From: Aphidius gifuensis
Taxonomy: Eukaryota; Arthropoda; Insecta; Hymenoptera; Braconidae
NCBI RefSeq assembly: GCF_014905175.1
Contig: NC_057792.1
Coordinates: forward strand, 21,148,963-21,212,962
DNA length: 64,000 bases
Direction of reading: 5' to 3'
The notes beneath the pieces are model-generated. The model was given only the letters and a program-made list of their open reading frames with translations. It was not told the origin of the DNA and ran no database searches. Shown piece by piece: positions 11,331 through 25,410 of this stretch; positions within the stretch are counted from its first letter, which is position 1, and each line of letters opens with the position of its first letter. Both the position numbers and the translations under genes were made by a program.

Positions 11331-14300
11331 AATTTATACTAATTCAAGAATAAGATAAATAAAACTTTGTTTAAAAATTAATTCACATAGTTATTATCAT
11401 TATCAAGAAATATTGATATAACAATGTGCTATATATATACCTGCAAACAAGTAAATATTACATGGTCTGTGGATTAATAATGTTTCAAACTATTCGAGGC
11501 CAAGAGAGCGCACCTTGTGTCATTCAATCTTATAAATGACAATATACAACTACAGACATTATCATTCTTACAGTATATACACTATACATACATTGAGAAT
11601 TCCCATCATCATCATCATTATAATCATCATCATCTTATATGCATGTGTATAAATTTAATACATACATGCATATATTTGTGTTGTGTTTGGTTTGTTGGTA
11701 CACCACGATAGTGGAAATATGTATTTCCGTAGTCAGGCAATATCGGCTAAGGACGTATACAAATTTTGGTTGTAAGACGAGAATTGGAATGGTTGGATTG
11801 ACTAGTATATGATGAGGCAAGGGGTAAAGGGCTGTGACCAGTCATCCTAATTGCGCAAGACAAATCATCGATAATTATTATTGATCATTTTGCGTAGAAT
11901 GTTAAAAAATATTTTATCAATTTATCTGTATATGACAAGTCATCATCATCATGGTAGCTCCAATCAAAATTATGCACTTGTTGTCTTTACAAATACTATA
12001 TCATCATCTTGAATAATATATTAAAAATAATGATGACCTACCTTCAACTGATGTATACTTTTTTTTTTTTTTTTTTCTCCTTTGAATTTGCTTAGTTCGA
12101 TGAAATAAATTATATCATTCATGTGGAAATTTAAATAGCTTGAATGAAATTTTTTCTTCAAGATGTCGTTTGAAATCTACATTTTTAAACCCGCATGTTG
12201 AAATTTTAGAATATGATGGTGTCTGTATGTTGATGCCTTGATGGATGAATATACTTTATGAACTCTTGCATCTTTTTGAATTTTTATTTTAATATATACA
12301 TTGATAAGAATATTTTCACCTTGAGTCTGTCTTTATATGCGCTTTTTTTTTTTCATCTTCTTTTATTTATTTCATATCATTTTGTGATTTTGTGTGACAG
12401 TTAAAATAAAACATATAATAAAAAACTTTATGACTGATCGAAAATTGGATATTTATATTTTTTTTTTTTTTTTGAAATAACATTTTGCTATTTTGTTGTT
12501 TATTTATTATTAAAATATAATTTAAATTTTGTGGTATATTATTTTGGCAGTTGTAAATTATATTTAAAAAATAAACGAGAAATTATGCTAACGTGCCAAA
12601 ATTAAATAAATCTATATCGTTTTATCAGCCAACAACCTATTTAGCCCATAAATTTTTATGCTAATAATAAAAAAAAATGTTTATCGACATTGGTATTTGA
12701 ATATTTCTTTGAAATTTTTTTTAAAAAACAAACTTCAATAAAAGGGGCTTCTCCTAAAGAGGATATAAAAATTCTTCGACAATAGTACCTTTTTTTTTAT
12801 CTGATACGCCAAATTGTATATCATTTTTCAATTTTCAAAAATATTGGTTATAAAAAAAAATTTAAATTGAAAAAACCATTAAATTGTAATTTAAAAATAA
12901 AATTAATCAATTTCTAAATCTCTTTTATTTTTCTTTTGCAACTGTCAACAAAATTCTCATTAAATTTATTTGACTAAAAAAAAAATCATTAAATTTACAT
13001 TAGTTAGTAAAAGTGTGCTTAATTAAAATTAAATTTATTTAACTAGTAATACTTTGCACTTGAATCAAACATTGAAAATTGACACATGTTTAAGTTTGCT
13101 AAATACACAAATTTATTACACATCATCAAATTGATGAGTAATGTCTATATCGACATATATACGCTTGTCGTATAAATTAATTATTAATTTATAAATTTCA
13201 TAATTTATTAATTAACTGTGCAATGAAAATATTTCATCAATTTAAATATATAATAAAAAACAACTATGACATAAAATTGTCCATTTTAAAAAACATCTGT
13301 ATTACTAGCTCAGCTGTTTTTTTCCTTTTTATTTTCTCCTCCCCCTCACCCACCCCCCGCGTAACAATAGAAATGAATGAAACAATGAATTTCTAATTTT
13401 ACTGGATCATAGAGTTGGCTCTATTGTCATCTCTCAGAATTGTAACGCTTTTATCATTGTTAAAAAGCTCAAAAAGAACAAATTTAATAAAAAAAAAAAA
13501 ATAATACAAGAGAAGGTTAAATAAAAATATATAATTTAAAAAAAATATATAAAAGAATTTTCCGTCTTGATATATAAAAGTATTTATTTATTATTATTAT
13601 ATTAGTGCTTATTATAAAATGGAAAAATAAATATATAGATAAAATGTAGATATATTTATGAGAAAAGAAAAGAAAGCTACAATTTATTTTTTTTTATTTT
13701 ATTTATTTATTTATTCCCCATGGAAATGTCACATTGGCTATTGACTCGTTGATGCTACTCAGCATTGGTACATAGTCCTTGAATCTGTATTTCATTATCC
13801 AAGGTTTGATAATATTGAAAGTACATATATTTATCGTCAATAGATCGATTACAATCTGATTTTTTTTTCCCTTTTTTTAATCGCATTGCCAGCTATTACT
13901 TGAGACGCCCCAATAACCGTCGTTTTCTTCCGTTGATATATCCTCAATTCATGTAACAAATTCAATAAATATATATATATATACTTTGTTCATGTAACAC
14001 ACACACACACAAATATACATTTGCTGAGTTATCAAAAAGCTTCCGTTGTTTCCCGGTAAGAACCCGGAAATACCAGCAAATAGGAAATGCTTTATTATTT
14101 TATTTTTTTTTTTTAAATATTTTTATATCCATCATTTTTGCAAGCTATTATTGATTTAGTTCTTTTTTTTTTTTTTTAATTTTATTTATTAGGTAGTATA
14201 TGCTCATGAGCATTATTATCCAACTACTGGATTAAATATCATCAGCATTTATCTTTATAAAATAGTGCAAAAAAATATAAAAAGTAATTGTCTGAAAAAT

Positions 14301-14657
14301 AAAAAAGATTAAAAAATTGCTGTGGCAGAGAATGATGTAATTATTCAAAGTTTTATATATTTTTTTGTTTAATTATTATAGCTTTATTATATTAATAATA
14401 AAAAATAAAAAAATGATAATTTTTGTTAATTTAAAAACAATTTAACAATTAATAATATTTTAATAATGAGAAGGATGAATGAATTAAATTTGAATATAAT
14501 ATTAGTAATGTATTTTTTTTCTTTCAACAATACAAAATTTAAATGACCTCATCAGTAGCATCACTAGTTTGAAATTCAAATGAATTTTTAGTACAATGTA
14601 AATTTACCCGAAACCAAGATATAATTTCCATGAAAATAATTTAAAAATACAGTTAGA

Positions 14658-16681
14658 TTAATCATATATTGGTTGAGTTTCCATGCGTGAATTATTTGTT
14701 AATAAATAAAAATTAAATGACACTATTTCTCTTGGACAATGATGATCTTCTGGATCTAAATCATTGACTAAATATCCTCGTAATTCTTGTGGCTCAAAAC
14801 ATTCTAAATCATTATTAAAAAATAATTCCATACAATTTTTTTCTTTTGGTTTCATTCGGCCTTTGATATACCTAAGCAAATAATGAATTTGACAATCACA
14901 TCTCAATGGATTATATGATATGTCAACATTAATTCTTTTACGTTTTATTTCTGGCCAATATGTTTTTCTAACATCTTTGAATAATACTGTTTTTATTTCA
15001 TTGTATCTTAGATCTATTTTTATGTATTTATTGTCATCAAAATTCAGCTCATCTAGCTGTAATTTAATTTAAAATTAATTGCCAATTTTAGTGTTAGAAA
15101 AAATATTTGTATTGAAAGAAGAATATACTCACTAATAGGTGATCAAGTTTGTTGAACAAAAGATTTAAAGTTTGTAATTTTTGGAGCTTTTTTAAATCTT
15201 GGGGAATATGTGTTATATTATTGTCTGATAAATCTAAAACTTTTACACTAGCCATATGTTCAAATGGTGAAGCTTCTAGCGACGATGAATATGACAAATA
15301 ATTTATTGAAAAATTCGCAGTTTGTAAATTTTTAAGACCAACAAAAGCTCCCGACATAATTTTTTTTAATTTATTTTTTTCTAACTTTAGTTCTTGAAGT
15401 GCAGGCAAATCATCAAACAATCCTCTGTAATTATAAATAAATTAATAATAGCTTATTTTAATTATAGATTAATTAAGTTACTCACGTTTGAATTATTTCA
15501 AAATTATTTCCTGATAAATCTAGCTTTATCAAATTAGCCAAACCTAAAAATATTCCACTTGGTAAAAATGATATTTCATTTGTATTTAATTCAATGTTTT
15601 CTAATTTAATACAACTGTGAAAAATTTTAACAGGCAGGGTTTTTAAATTATTTTCATTCAAAACAATTGACTCAATATTTGTTGAGTTAAAAAATAAATC
15701 ATCTGGTAAATATGTAAAACCATTTTTTTGTAATAAAATACTCGACAAGCTTTTTAAATTTGATAAAAATTTATTAGCCAGTGTTGTTAATGATTCTTGA
15801 TTTTTAAATAAACGAAATTTCATAAATTTATATTTATTTTCTAGGAGTTTTGGGGTTAATGAATTATTTGTAAATTGATTGTATGACAATGTTAATTCAG
15901 TGAGATTATTTTGATGTAAAAATAAATTATCTGGTAATATTTTTAACATATTAAATTTCAAATCAATAATTTCAAGTAATTTCAAATTGTCAAATGAGGT
16001 ATCTTCAATTGCAGATATATTATTATTACGCAATCTTAATTCTTTGAGATTGACAAGATTGACAAAGTTATTCTTTTTAATAAAATTTATTTTATTTTTT
16101 TCAACATAAAGTACTTTTACATTAACTTGTGATGCAAAAAAATTATCTGGAATATTTTGTAATTCATTTCTAGTCATGTAAAGACGTTCTAAATTTTCTA
16201 AATCATACAACAAATCATTAGCCAAGTTTTTATTAATGAAATATCCTTGGATTCTTAATTTTGTTAAATTATTAAAACCACGTAAATGGCTTCTCGTTAA
16301 ATTCCAATAATTATATTCATTATCGTATGTTAATATTCTCAATTTGTTGACATTTGTTATTTTATATTGTTGATACAATGAAAATAGCTGTTTGTTATTT
16401 GGCACTTGACAATCTTCAAGTATTATCATCTCCAAATTATTATTTTCATCAGATCCATTTATGTCAAAGTCAATCCAATCTGTAGAATTTTTACAAGTTA
16501 CTCGCAGTGTTTTATTTTTATCGAGGACAAATGTAAAACGTCCGCCTTTTGATTTACAAATATTTTTATTTGAATCTTCACAATTGACACAATGTTGGTT
16601 GTATTTTTTTTCTTCTGGGCATTCTTTGCAGTGCAGTAAATTAATGTAACAAAATATAAACAATAATAAAAACCACTTCAT
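14658..16681 (-). CDS. Secreted, truncated Toll-like leucine-rich-repeat protein (ectodomain only)
   Basis: Three exons: 16681-15486, 15424-15133 and 15056-14658. Both introns have GTGAGT donors and CAG acceptors, and the join gives 628 residues in frame. The start is ATG 16681; the GTG just before it is not needed. Residues 1-18 (MKWFLLLFIFCYINLLHC) are a signal peptide. A Cys-rich N-cap with GGRFTFVLDKNKTLRVTC follows, then about a dozen LRRs to about residue 545. An LRR C-cap follows, with cysteines at about 549, 551, 571, 582 and 603 around NPLRCDCQIHYLLRYIKG. This order and the NLTRSHLRGFNNL segment match the membrane-distal half of insect Toll-1. The frame stops 25 residues after the cap, so the second LRR block, the transmembrane helix and the TIR signalling domain are absent. 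It cannot signal as a receptor; a decoy or ligand-binding role is inference. AATAAA on the minus strand at 14389-14384 is a weak polyadenylation candidate. Confidence 0.85.
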
Positions 16682-16782
16682 CACGTTATTTAAGATTTAA
16701 AAAAAATAGTTCTATTTTTATTTTTGGTATTCTATTCGTCGAAATTTTTTTTCCACTAAATTTATGTCAATAACGTATCAGG

Positions 16783-16790
16783 TTTTATAG
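16783..16790 (-). promoter_or_regulatory. Candidate TATA box of the Toll-like gene (CTATAAAA)
   Basis: CTATAAAA reads on the minus strand about 100 bases upstream of the ATG at 16681. That would put a start site near 16755 and a leader of about 75 bases. The immediate surroundings are of mixed composition rather than plain A/T, which makes the match less trivial than most TATA-like strings here. Confidence 0.4.
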
Positions 16791-19700
16791 TCGTGATGGA
16801 TCACTTAACGATTTCATTAGTGGGAGGCCGGAAATTTTAATTAATATATTTTTTTGTTGTATTCTTATACTTTTGATACGAAAAATCATAGATAGTATAC
16901 TAATGACAATAAAAATTATTTGTCTTGGGAATGTCCCACTTACTAAATATATTTTTATTTTTTTATATATAAATATAAAACTTGATGACTTTTTTTTATA
17001 GAAATGAAATTATTATTTTATTTTTTTTTAAATTCATTTGATTTTTACGCTTTATTATTTTGTTTATTTCAATTGCAACACGTATTTTTTAAAAATAAAA
17101 ATTTAATTTAATTTTTTTAATATTGTTTATTTAAAATAAAAAAAAATAGAAAATCGGTTTTTTGATTAAAAAATAAAGATGAACACAAAAAACAAAATAA
17201 TTAAAATTCAACTTTAAGTATTTTTTTTCTTTTATATTGCCAAGTTAACAAAAAAAAAAAAAAAAATTAAATAAACTTGATATCTCATAATGCACAAATG
17301 ATTTTTTAATGACAAATTTAGATAAATTTTTTTCTCGACAAAATATTATTTAATGCGAATTAAGAAAAAAAAAAAAAATAAAGTAAAATTTAATCATCGC
17401 ATAAAATACTGATAAATCAATTATTTTTTTTTTATTTTTAAACAACGAAGTCTTTAAAAATAAAAAACCGTCGTCTCAAATTTACAGTATTTATCACAAA
17501 AATTTAATTAATCAACCAACCTGCAAAAACCAAAAAAATAAATAACCCAATAAAATAAAATAGAAAAAAATTATTGATCAATTTATTTCTATTAAAAAAA
17601 ATAATAATAAAAATAAAGATACAAGCTTACCCAATTGTCTGGTAGTTAGCCTACTGTATAGACAAAATAAAAAAAAAAAAATTATTCAATAAGTCAAGAG
17701 AGGTATTAGATCATCATGCAATCTCTCGGCAATAAATATATTGTGTCTCAATTGTAGCAGCAATATAGGGGCAAAAGAGTACACACAAGTTGTTTAGTAA
17801 CTGCATACACATACATTGATATTATGATGACGACGACGATGACGATGATGATGGTATCACAAAAGTACCCTCGAGTGATATGGCATCGGTATATATGTAA
17901 GGCCATCAAAGAGCCCTCGAAAAAGACAAGGCAAACGTGCAAGTTTCTCTTGAAATTTACCACCCGTATATACCAAAAGTTACAACATGTTCAACTCAAT
18001 ATTTCCTGTTAATCATCATAATCATCATGTTGGTTATAATTTAAACTCCATATATATTATAATAACAATAATGACAGCACGTCATTAATAGAAACTTTCA
18101 AAAAAAAAAAAAAATCTAAAAATAAAACTTTAAACTGCTGTATAATCCTGAATTTCCATCAAGAAGCTTTTGGCACTTTGACTAGAGTGTCAATTGAGAA
18201 ACACGATGGATGGATTGATAATTTTCAAGTAGTTTCACAGGTGTTATATTCAATGTCTACCTGTCTATCTATCATCTTGAATAATTTTGTTATAAATAAT
18301 TAAAATATAAAATCAATTCAACACTGAATTTTGATTTTTAATAAAATTAAACAAGTTACAAGTTTAATTAAATTAATTAGTATAACATATATGCTTATTA
18401 ATAAATTAAAAAATATTATTTATATATTATAATTTGATGTTTATAAGTTGAAAATTAATTTGAAATGTTAAATCCAATATATGATGAGGTGATATGCTTA
18501 TCCAAACGTAAATGATTAACCCCAGTGCGAGTGAGTTAAAAGGATCATTTTCATTTCTTAATCCTATTGTGGATTTTGCTTCAAGGCATATATAATTGTT
18601 GCATTAGTTTAGCTAAGGATTTCTTCACATCGTTTGAGTCTGACAAAATGTCTTTGTTAATAAATGATAATTTATTTTATATATTTATACTGTTAAGTAG
18701 GGATTTCATATAAATTTTATTTGTTCTTGTGTTTAATAATGAACACTTGTGGTCTTCGTCATCTTCGTCGTCGTCGTGGTGGTTATTTTTTTTTTTTTCT
18801 TTGTACTTTACTTTGCTACTTGAAAAATCTTATGGAGTTGAGAACCTCTGTGTGTTCAGGTGTTTTTATGGTTATCTCGTGCAATGGACGGTGAAGATGA
18901 CACACAACCGAGGGCTCTGAGTGAAGAGGATATGAAAAATATAAGGAGATGGAAATAATAAAAAAAAATAGAGTGTTTTGCTGTTGTATCAGACTTTCAT
19001 GCTTGAATTATATTAAAAATTAATGGAAAATAATATTTATAAATATATATTGATTATTAAATATTAAATAAATTTAAATTTGATTATTTTTTTTTTTTAA
19101 TATTCTAAAATTTGAATATTATACATTATTTTCAATTGAGAAAAAAAAATAGATATGTATACTTCAATTTTCAAACTGTGCATGGGTATTGAAAATTACT
19201 CTATTCACTGATTTTTATGATGAGAACGTTTGAAGTTTTTTTTTTTTTCAAATGAAAAAAAATAAAATTATTTAAATTTCTAAAATATAAAAAATATATT
19301 TTTTTTTATTTTTTAAAGATTTACATCTTTGATCGTGAATTGAATAGTTGATAAAAAAAATTGTTATTATTATTATTTATATTTAAGCAAGGAAGAAATA
19401 TCACTAGCTGAAATTAGAAATTTTTTTTTTTAAAAGCAGACTTTTTTTTAAAAAAGCTAGTAATTCAACTAAAAAATTATACTAATGTAAAATTTCATGA
19501 AAATTAAATTAAAAAATATAATAAAAATATAAAAAATATATCAAAGTCATATCCATTTGGGAATTACAACATCAAAAAGTACCTCTTTCTGTCGTTGGCA
19601 TGGAGGCCATGTTATTGGCGAGAAGAGAGTTGCCGCCTGCTGTTGCAATTTTATATAAAAAAAATATATATTTTTTACTGGCAAGTTTATACGAGTAATC

Positions 19701-22700
19701 TATAGATTGTAACATAAACCGTGGTGATATATATATACATAGATATACACTTGAGAAAAGAAAAATCTATTTTTCCTTCGAGTACATTACCTCGTTGCCG
19801 AACTTTAGCCCCTTCGTAACGTCCTCAGCATTGCTTCTTTTTTTTTTCCCTATATATACACACCTAAGGACCAAAAGAAAAAAAAAAACAAGTAAAATAA
19901 TACGTTAAAAAAAAATAAGCTGAAAAAAATTGCCAGTAAAGGCAGTAAGTTAAAAAAAAAAAAAAAAAAGTCGAAAGAAAAACTTGCTCGAAAGGTTCTC
20001 TTCAAGTTGGCTTTGATCAGTTAAATTTATCACTATCCGCAATAGCAAGTATTGGAACTGACTTTAAAAAACCATATCTCTACTTTTTTTTTTTTTTTTT
20101 TTTAATATTATTTTTAAACATTTTACCACAAAACACACACATAATTCTTGGGGGCGCGCATACACTTTATTCAATTGGCATTATTTTTTTTTTTTTTTCT
20201 TAATATACATTGCACTGAGGGACTTTTTATTTATTTTTTTGGTTTTTTATTCAACTCCTGTAGGACATTGGTGACAGATAAAAGTCTATTAACCTACTTT
20301 TAGGGTTTTGCCTGGGGATTTAACTGTGTATATCAAAGAAAAATAAAAAAAAAAAAATAAAAGAAAAATACGTTAACAATAGTTTTATTTTAGTTTTATT
20401 TTTGGATAATATTTTAATTTACGTAAGTACTCAAGGGAAAATAAAAAATAAATGTATATTCTGATGAGAGGGTTTTTTTTTTCTTTTCTTTTTATATTGG
20501 ATTTTGTTATGTTTATTTAAATGAATTTTTGGCAATTTGTTTTTCCATTAGATTGTTGATAAAGGGTCATTTAAAAATATATTTTGAGTTCATTGATTAA
20601 ATCAATCATTAAACATGGATCAGAGTATTAACTAGTTTTAATCTGGTGCATCTTTTTGGCTAATCTAGGTGTACATACGACACAAACTTATTTTTCACTG
20701 ACAACAACAAACCAAACTCAAATAGGATTTACGAAAAGCCTCAGAGTTATTCAGTGGCTTGCTTGATAGTCCTTGATTGATTGCCATTTGCCTTCTTTTT
20801 TTTTTTTTTAAATCTATTTACCTTTTATTTTAGAAAATATGCTGTTAATTCCATTTACTTTTTGATTAGTTGATTAGTTTTGGGGTCGAAAGAGACAAAA
20901 GACATTGAAATTGATTTTACTACTTGTTGGATTTTACAAATTTTACTTTTTTAAATTTGAGTATTGGAAAAATTAAAGAAAATATTTAATAATATATACA
21001 GTTGGATAAAAATTTTATAGACAATTTATGCAGGGTTATAAGGATTATAAAAAAAAAAAAAACATTTTTATCATCTACGTGGTGTTAAAAAGTATTCTTT
21101 TTCAGCTCGTTATTTAATTTTTTATTCTCATTGAAATTAAAAATGGAAAATTTAATTTTAAAATTCAAGCTAGACATTATTCGTATTTGAAAATAAAAAA
21201 ATATTATCTGTCTTCATAAATTACATATATTTTCCAATATAAAACATTTTATAATCTTTTCTTTTTTTAAATTATTATTGTTGGAAAAATAAAAAAATAG
21301 TCTATACATATTTATAAATCCTTAAATACTTGAAATTTATTGTGGATTTTTTTTTTATGAATTATTTTTCGTAAACATATTTCGAGGTTATTGACACTCC
21401 ATTAAAATAGCTTGTTGGTAAAAAATATTTATATTTGATATAAAGATAATTTTTATTAAAATATGAAAAAACAAATTTAATATTGTTTGAGTACTTGAGA
21501 CATGATTTATTATTAAAAATTTAATACAATTTTGCTTTATTACTTTGATGTAATTAAATTAAATATTTATCAATGAAAAATATTTTCATGGGAATCTTAT
21601 CAGCGTAGTTCATTGATTAATCATCGTAAAATTGAAACGGAGATATTTTTTTTCATTTGAAATTGATCATCAATCTTGGATTTATACATTGGCATCAGGG
21701 GAAATTCGTTTATATCAACAAAGACGAGAAATTTCTTTCTTAATAAAACGAGGGGAAAATATCTCCCTTAGATGTATACTTATTGACTCGAAACAACATC
21801 ACGAAAATACAAGATTTAAGTAGAAAAAAAAAACGAAAAAGATAAAGAAGCTTTATGCAAAAAAAAAAAAATGAGAAAATAAAAAATTATATTTTCTTTC
21901 AAGCCCAAGGCAAAACAAAGTTTCAAAATATACGTGTTCATATTTTCCATGCCAAAGTAAAAAATAAAATTCTTCAGTTATAAAGTTAAATGTTTCAAAA
22001 ATAAAAAAATGAAATAATATAAAAAAAATACCCAAGACATCATACATAGCTTTTTTTTTTTATCTTAGATTTTATAAACGTTCAAAAATAGAAAAAATTA
22101 TATTCAAAAAAGATTCCAATTGCAATGAAAATTCATTTTCAATATATTCTAAAAAAAAGCAGCATTATTATCATCATATTTCATGAAATCTCATTTTTCT
22201 GATAACTTGAAAAATTGAATAAAATGACAGGAAAAAAAAAAAAAAACTTTTACATTGCCTTCTCAGCTGATTAAAAATTCAAATAACGTGGAAAATGTCT
22301 CTCATATTTTTCCGTTAAAAGTGAGACACACATACCGAAAAAAAAAATTGAAAAAAAAACTTGGAAAAGAATTTGTTTCCTTTGAGAAACGGTTTATTTA
22401 TAAACTTTATTATTATTATTATTTTTTTGTTTTATTATCATTTTATATATAATTTTTTCTTGACGTTATTTCAACATTTAAAAAATAACGATAATATATA
22501 AAGCCTTTGTAAAAGTTTGAACGAAGGGACGATGCTTGTGTTGAGAGAGGGGCCAGTGTTTTGAGAATGAATAATAATAAAAAAAAAACTACAGTCTTGG
22601 AAAATGCCAGTTTTGCTGAAGCATTCCAGCTTCAACAAGAACACAGATGCCTAGAATCTTTTCTCATTCCAAGACTCCACAGTCTGGTCACATAAACAGA

Positions 22701-25392
22701 TTTTTCACTTGAAATTAATTGGATAAATTTTCATCCACTGGTTATATTTTAAATTGATATATTTATGCAAATAAATTAGTTGAAGATTCAAAAAAAAAAA
22801 ATACATTATTTGATATTCGATTGTTGTCAAAGCTAGGGGATGAAAAGGTTACAATATATATTTTTTTTGGGGTTGTGTGTTTTGGACAGCCGGAAAGACG
22901 AGAATAGAAATGATCCAAAGTTAGATGAAAAAAAAAAATATATATTAATAATACAATAACAGAAAGATCAACGGAAAAAAATAAAAATAAAAATTGTAAT
23001 GTTGCCATGGGACCAGAATAGAAATAAAAATATTGGTAAATATATAAAACGAATTTAGGATGACAAAGATTTGCATAAAATCGAGTGACCTCCTGTGTAA
23101 GTTTATACATTTTTTTGTTTTTTTTTTTTCAAAATAAATTTCAAAGAAACGTTTGTGACATTTTATTGTGTTTTTAAATTCTTTCGTTTTATTTTTTTTA
23201 TTTTTTTTTTCATACGGTCATCTAAAATACCCGGAGGAAAAAAAAGAGAAGGAAAAAAAATTAGATGTGAATAGTGCTTTGTATCACGTGAGGCTTAATT
23301 CGCCCACGTGAGATTTTGACGAAAAGGTACATTCCCAAAGGGCATTGACATTGTTTTTGATAAACTCAGCTTGCCCACGTTATTTATTTTTTAAACTTTG
23401 ACTTTTTAAAAGCCACCTGCATTTAATAAAAAATACTCGAAATTTTGCTTCTAAATAGATGAAATATTATCATGAAATATTGATTGACTTTAATCTATAT
23501 TAAATTATTTATAAATATTTAATGGTCATTCAAAAAAAATATATTAAAAGTATTTTGTGTGTGTATATTGAAAAGTTTAACGTCAAACTATTTTATCAAC
23601 GAGTTTATAAAACTATGTCAAATTTCATTACACTTGTAAATAAAATTATAAATATTATTTAAACAATAAAATTGTTTTATAACAATTTTCATAATTTAAA
23701 ATTTATTACAAACAATATTTTTTCAAATTTATAAATTTACCCTAAATATAAAAATATAATTATTCATCAGACCAATTTATATAACATCCCCTTAAATTTA
23801 TTTTTCCATCAGTTATATAATACGTGGAATGAAAATTAGTTGAATCTACCCTATCAGTGTTTTTTAAATTTAGAAGGAAATTTAAATTGTTGGGGGGATC
23901 AATGGAAATACTTCAAAAAAGGGAAAACTTGATACATGTATTTTTTTGTCAAGTGTCAGACAGTTTACGATTAAATGAAAAAAAATAAAAAATTGAGTGG
24001 TAAAATATAGGACATTAATGAAAAAAAAAAAAAAAAAAATTGCAAGGGTAGAAAATCGAATTAACACACGCACCAGTTGATGGATTTTTTTTATTCTTTT
24101 CCTTCTTTTTTAAAGAGTAAAAGAAACACATGTTCTCGATGTGGTCTTCAATCTTCATTTATATATATTTTTTTTTCTCTTTTTTAGATTTTTTTTTTTT
24201 ACTTTTTAATATTTTTTGTCTTTATCGGTGTCACTTCAAGCGAAATGTGCGACGGCCAACGTTGGCTGTCACTTTTTCTTCATCGATCGCGTCCACTGCC
24301 CTCGATGAAAGAAAAGAAAACCGTTAGTTTGTTGAGGGTTGAAGGGACAAAGAGGGTAGAAAAAAAAAAAAAAAAAAAAAGTATACACTGTCTGGTACAT
24401 TTCACGTTATAACCCACCGAGTAATTTTTTTTTTCTCATACCTGCGCCGTCGCAGTATAAAAAAATATATTTTTTACATTTAAAAAAATCGAATATCTTC
24501 AAAGAAATAAATTACAGGATTTTATATGAAAATCAAAATTAAACAAATATCTTAAATATGCAAAAATTAAATTATTTAAAACAAAAATTACATATAATTT
24601 TATGAACTACATTTTAATTTTAAAATAACTACTTGCATATTTTTAAAATTATTAATTTACATTTTTTTTCGTACTTGCGTGTGCATCTGCATATTATATC
24701 TACTTAGTTGTGTGTTTACAAACATCGTCATATATGAGAGAAAACACATAAAATTTCGTAAAACTTTTATACTGTTATCACCCGAGTGTCAGAAGAATAT
24801 ATAATTTATTTGTTTCTTTAAATATATTTAATTTTTTTAATACATAAAAAAGTATTAAAATTATATGTTGAATTTAATAATTTAAAAAATATTTTATTTC
24901 AATTTGTTTTTTATAAATATTTTGTAAATGAAATTATCAATAATTGAAAAAAATTATTCACCCAAACAGATGTGTTTTATGAAGATCATAAAAATAAAAC
25001 CCGAATGAAATAAATTTTTCAATTTTCTATTTGCGTGTGTATAACAAGACATAAAGTCAATATTATTATTTTTATATTTTTTTGTATGACAATGTAATCG
25101 TGAATTGATTGGTTATATATTTTTTGAGCTTTTACTATTGAAGTAAGTATTTGTGGGATAATTTATTTGCCTCTCGTATAGGTGCTTGTACGCGTCATTT
25201 AGATTTTATGTTGTGGTGATATAACAGGGTGGAGGAATAGCCACATATGTACCACATACAAAACCACATACTTTTTGAGATAGTACACATTGACTTTTAG
25301 TACATTCAACCGTGTGATAAAAATGTCTCATTTAAATAACAAAAAATTATAATATTTATTTTTGTATTTCGAAATTTAATAATTTAGATATT

Positions 25393-25398
25393 TTTATT
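25393..25398 (-). terminator. Polyadenylation signal (AATAAA) of the downstream M13 gene
   Basis: AATAAA on the minus strand, 13 bases after the stop codon of the M13 gene at 25411. A short 3' UTR like this is plausible in a compact nested gene, although AATAAA is frequent by chance in sequence this A/T-rich. Confidence 0.45.
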
Positions 25399-25410
25399 GA
25401 TGATGATTCA

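Larger units (their letters stand above)
7534..14657 (+). other. nAChR intron 1, first part (before the Toll-like gene)
   Basis: Intronic sequence starting with a GTGAGT donor. No gene is supported. It contains (TG)n at 7791-7814, a (GAT)n microsatellite (10081-10132), a diverged three-copy 162-bp repeat (10850-11330), a CAT-rich run near 11606-11635, (TA)n near 13970, and many poly-A/T runs. A 70-codon open frame at 8043-8255 has mixed composition but no recognisable family and no splice context. Confidence 0.75.
16685..25410 (+). other. nAChR intron 1, middle part (between the Toll-like and M13 genes)
   Basis: The first 100-200 bases next to the Toll-like gene are presumably its promoter. 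Beyond that I see A/T-rich intronic sequence with simple GAT/ACG runs near 17826-17850 and many homopolymer tracts. GC-richer islands of mixed composition lie near 18530-18660, 19560-19690 and 24240-24310. None has a convincing reading frame or splice signals; they are candidate regulatory elements at most. Confidence 0.7.

Noticed and set aside
13690..14657. Possible downstream exons giving the Toll-like gene a second LRR cap, transmembrane helix and TIR domain
   Set aside because: I read the minus strand below the stop codon and saw no cysteine-rich cap, hydrophobic helix or TIR-like motif, and no strong donor before the stop.
16461..16649. 62-codon plus-strand open frame
   Set aside because: Antisense of the N-terminal exon of the Toll-like gene.
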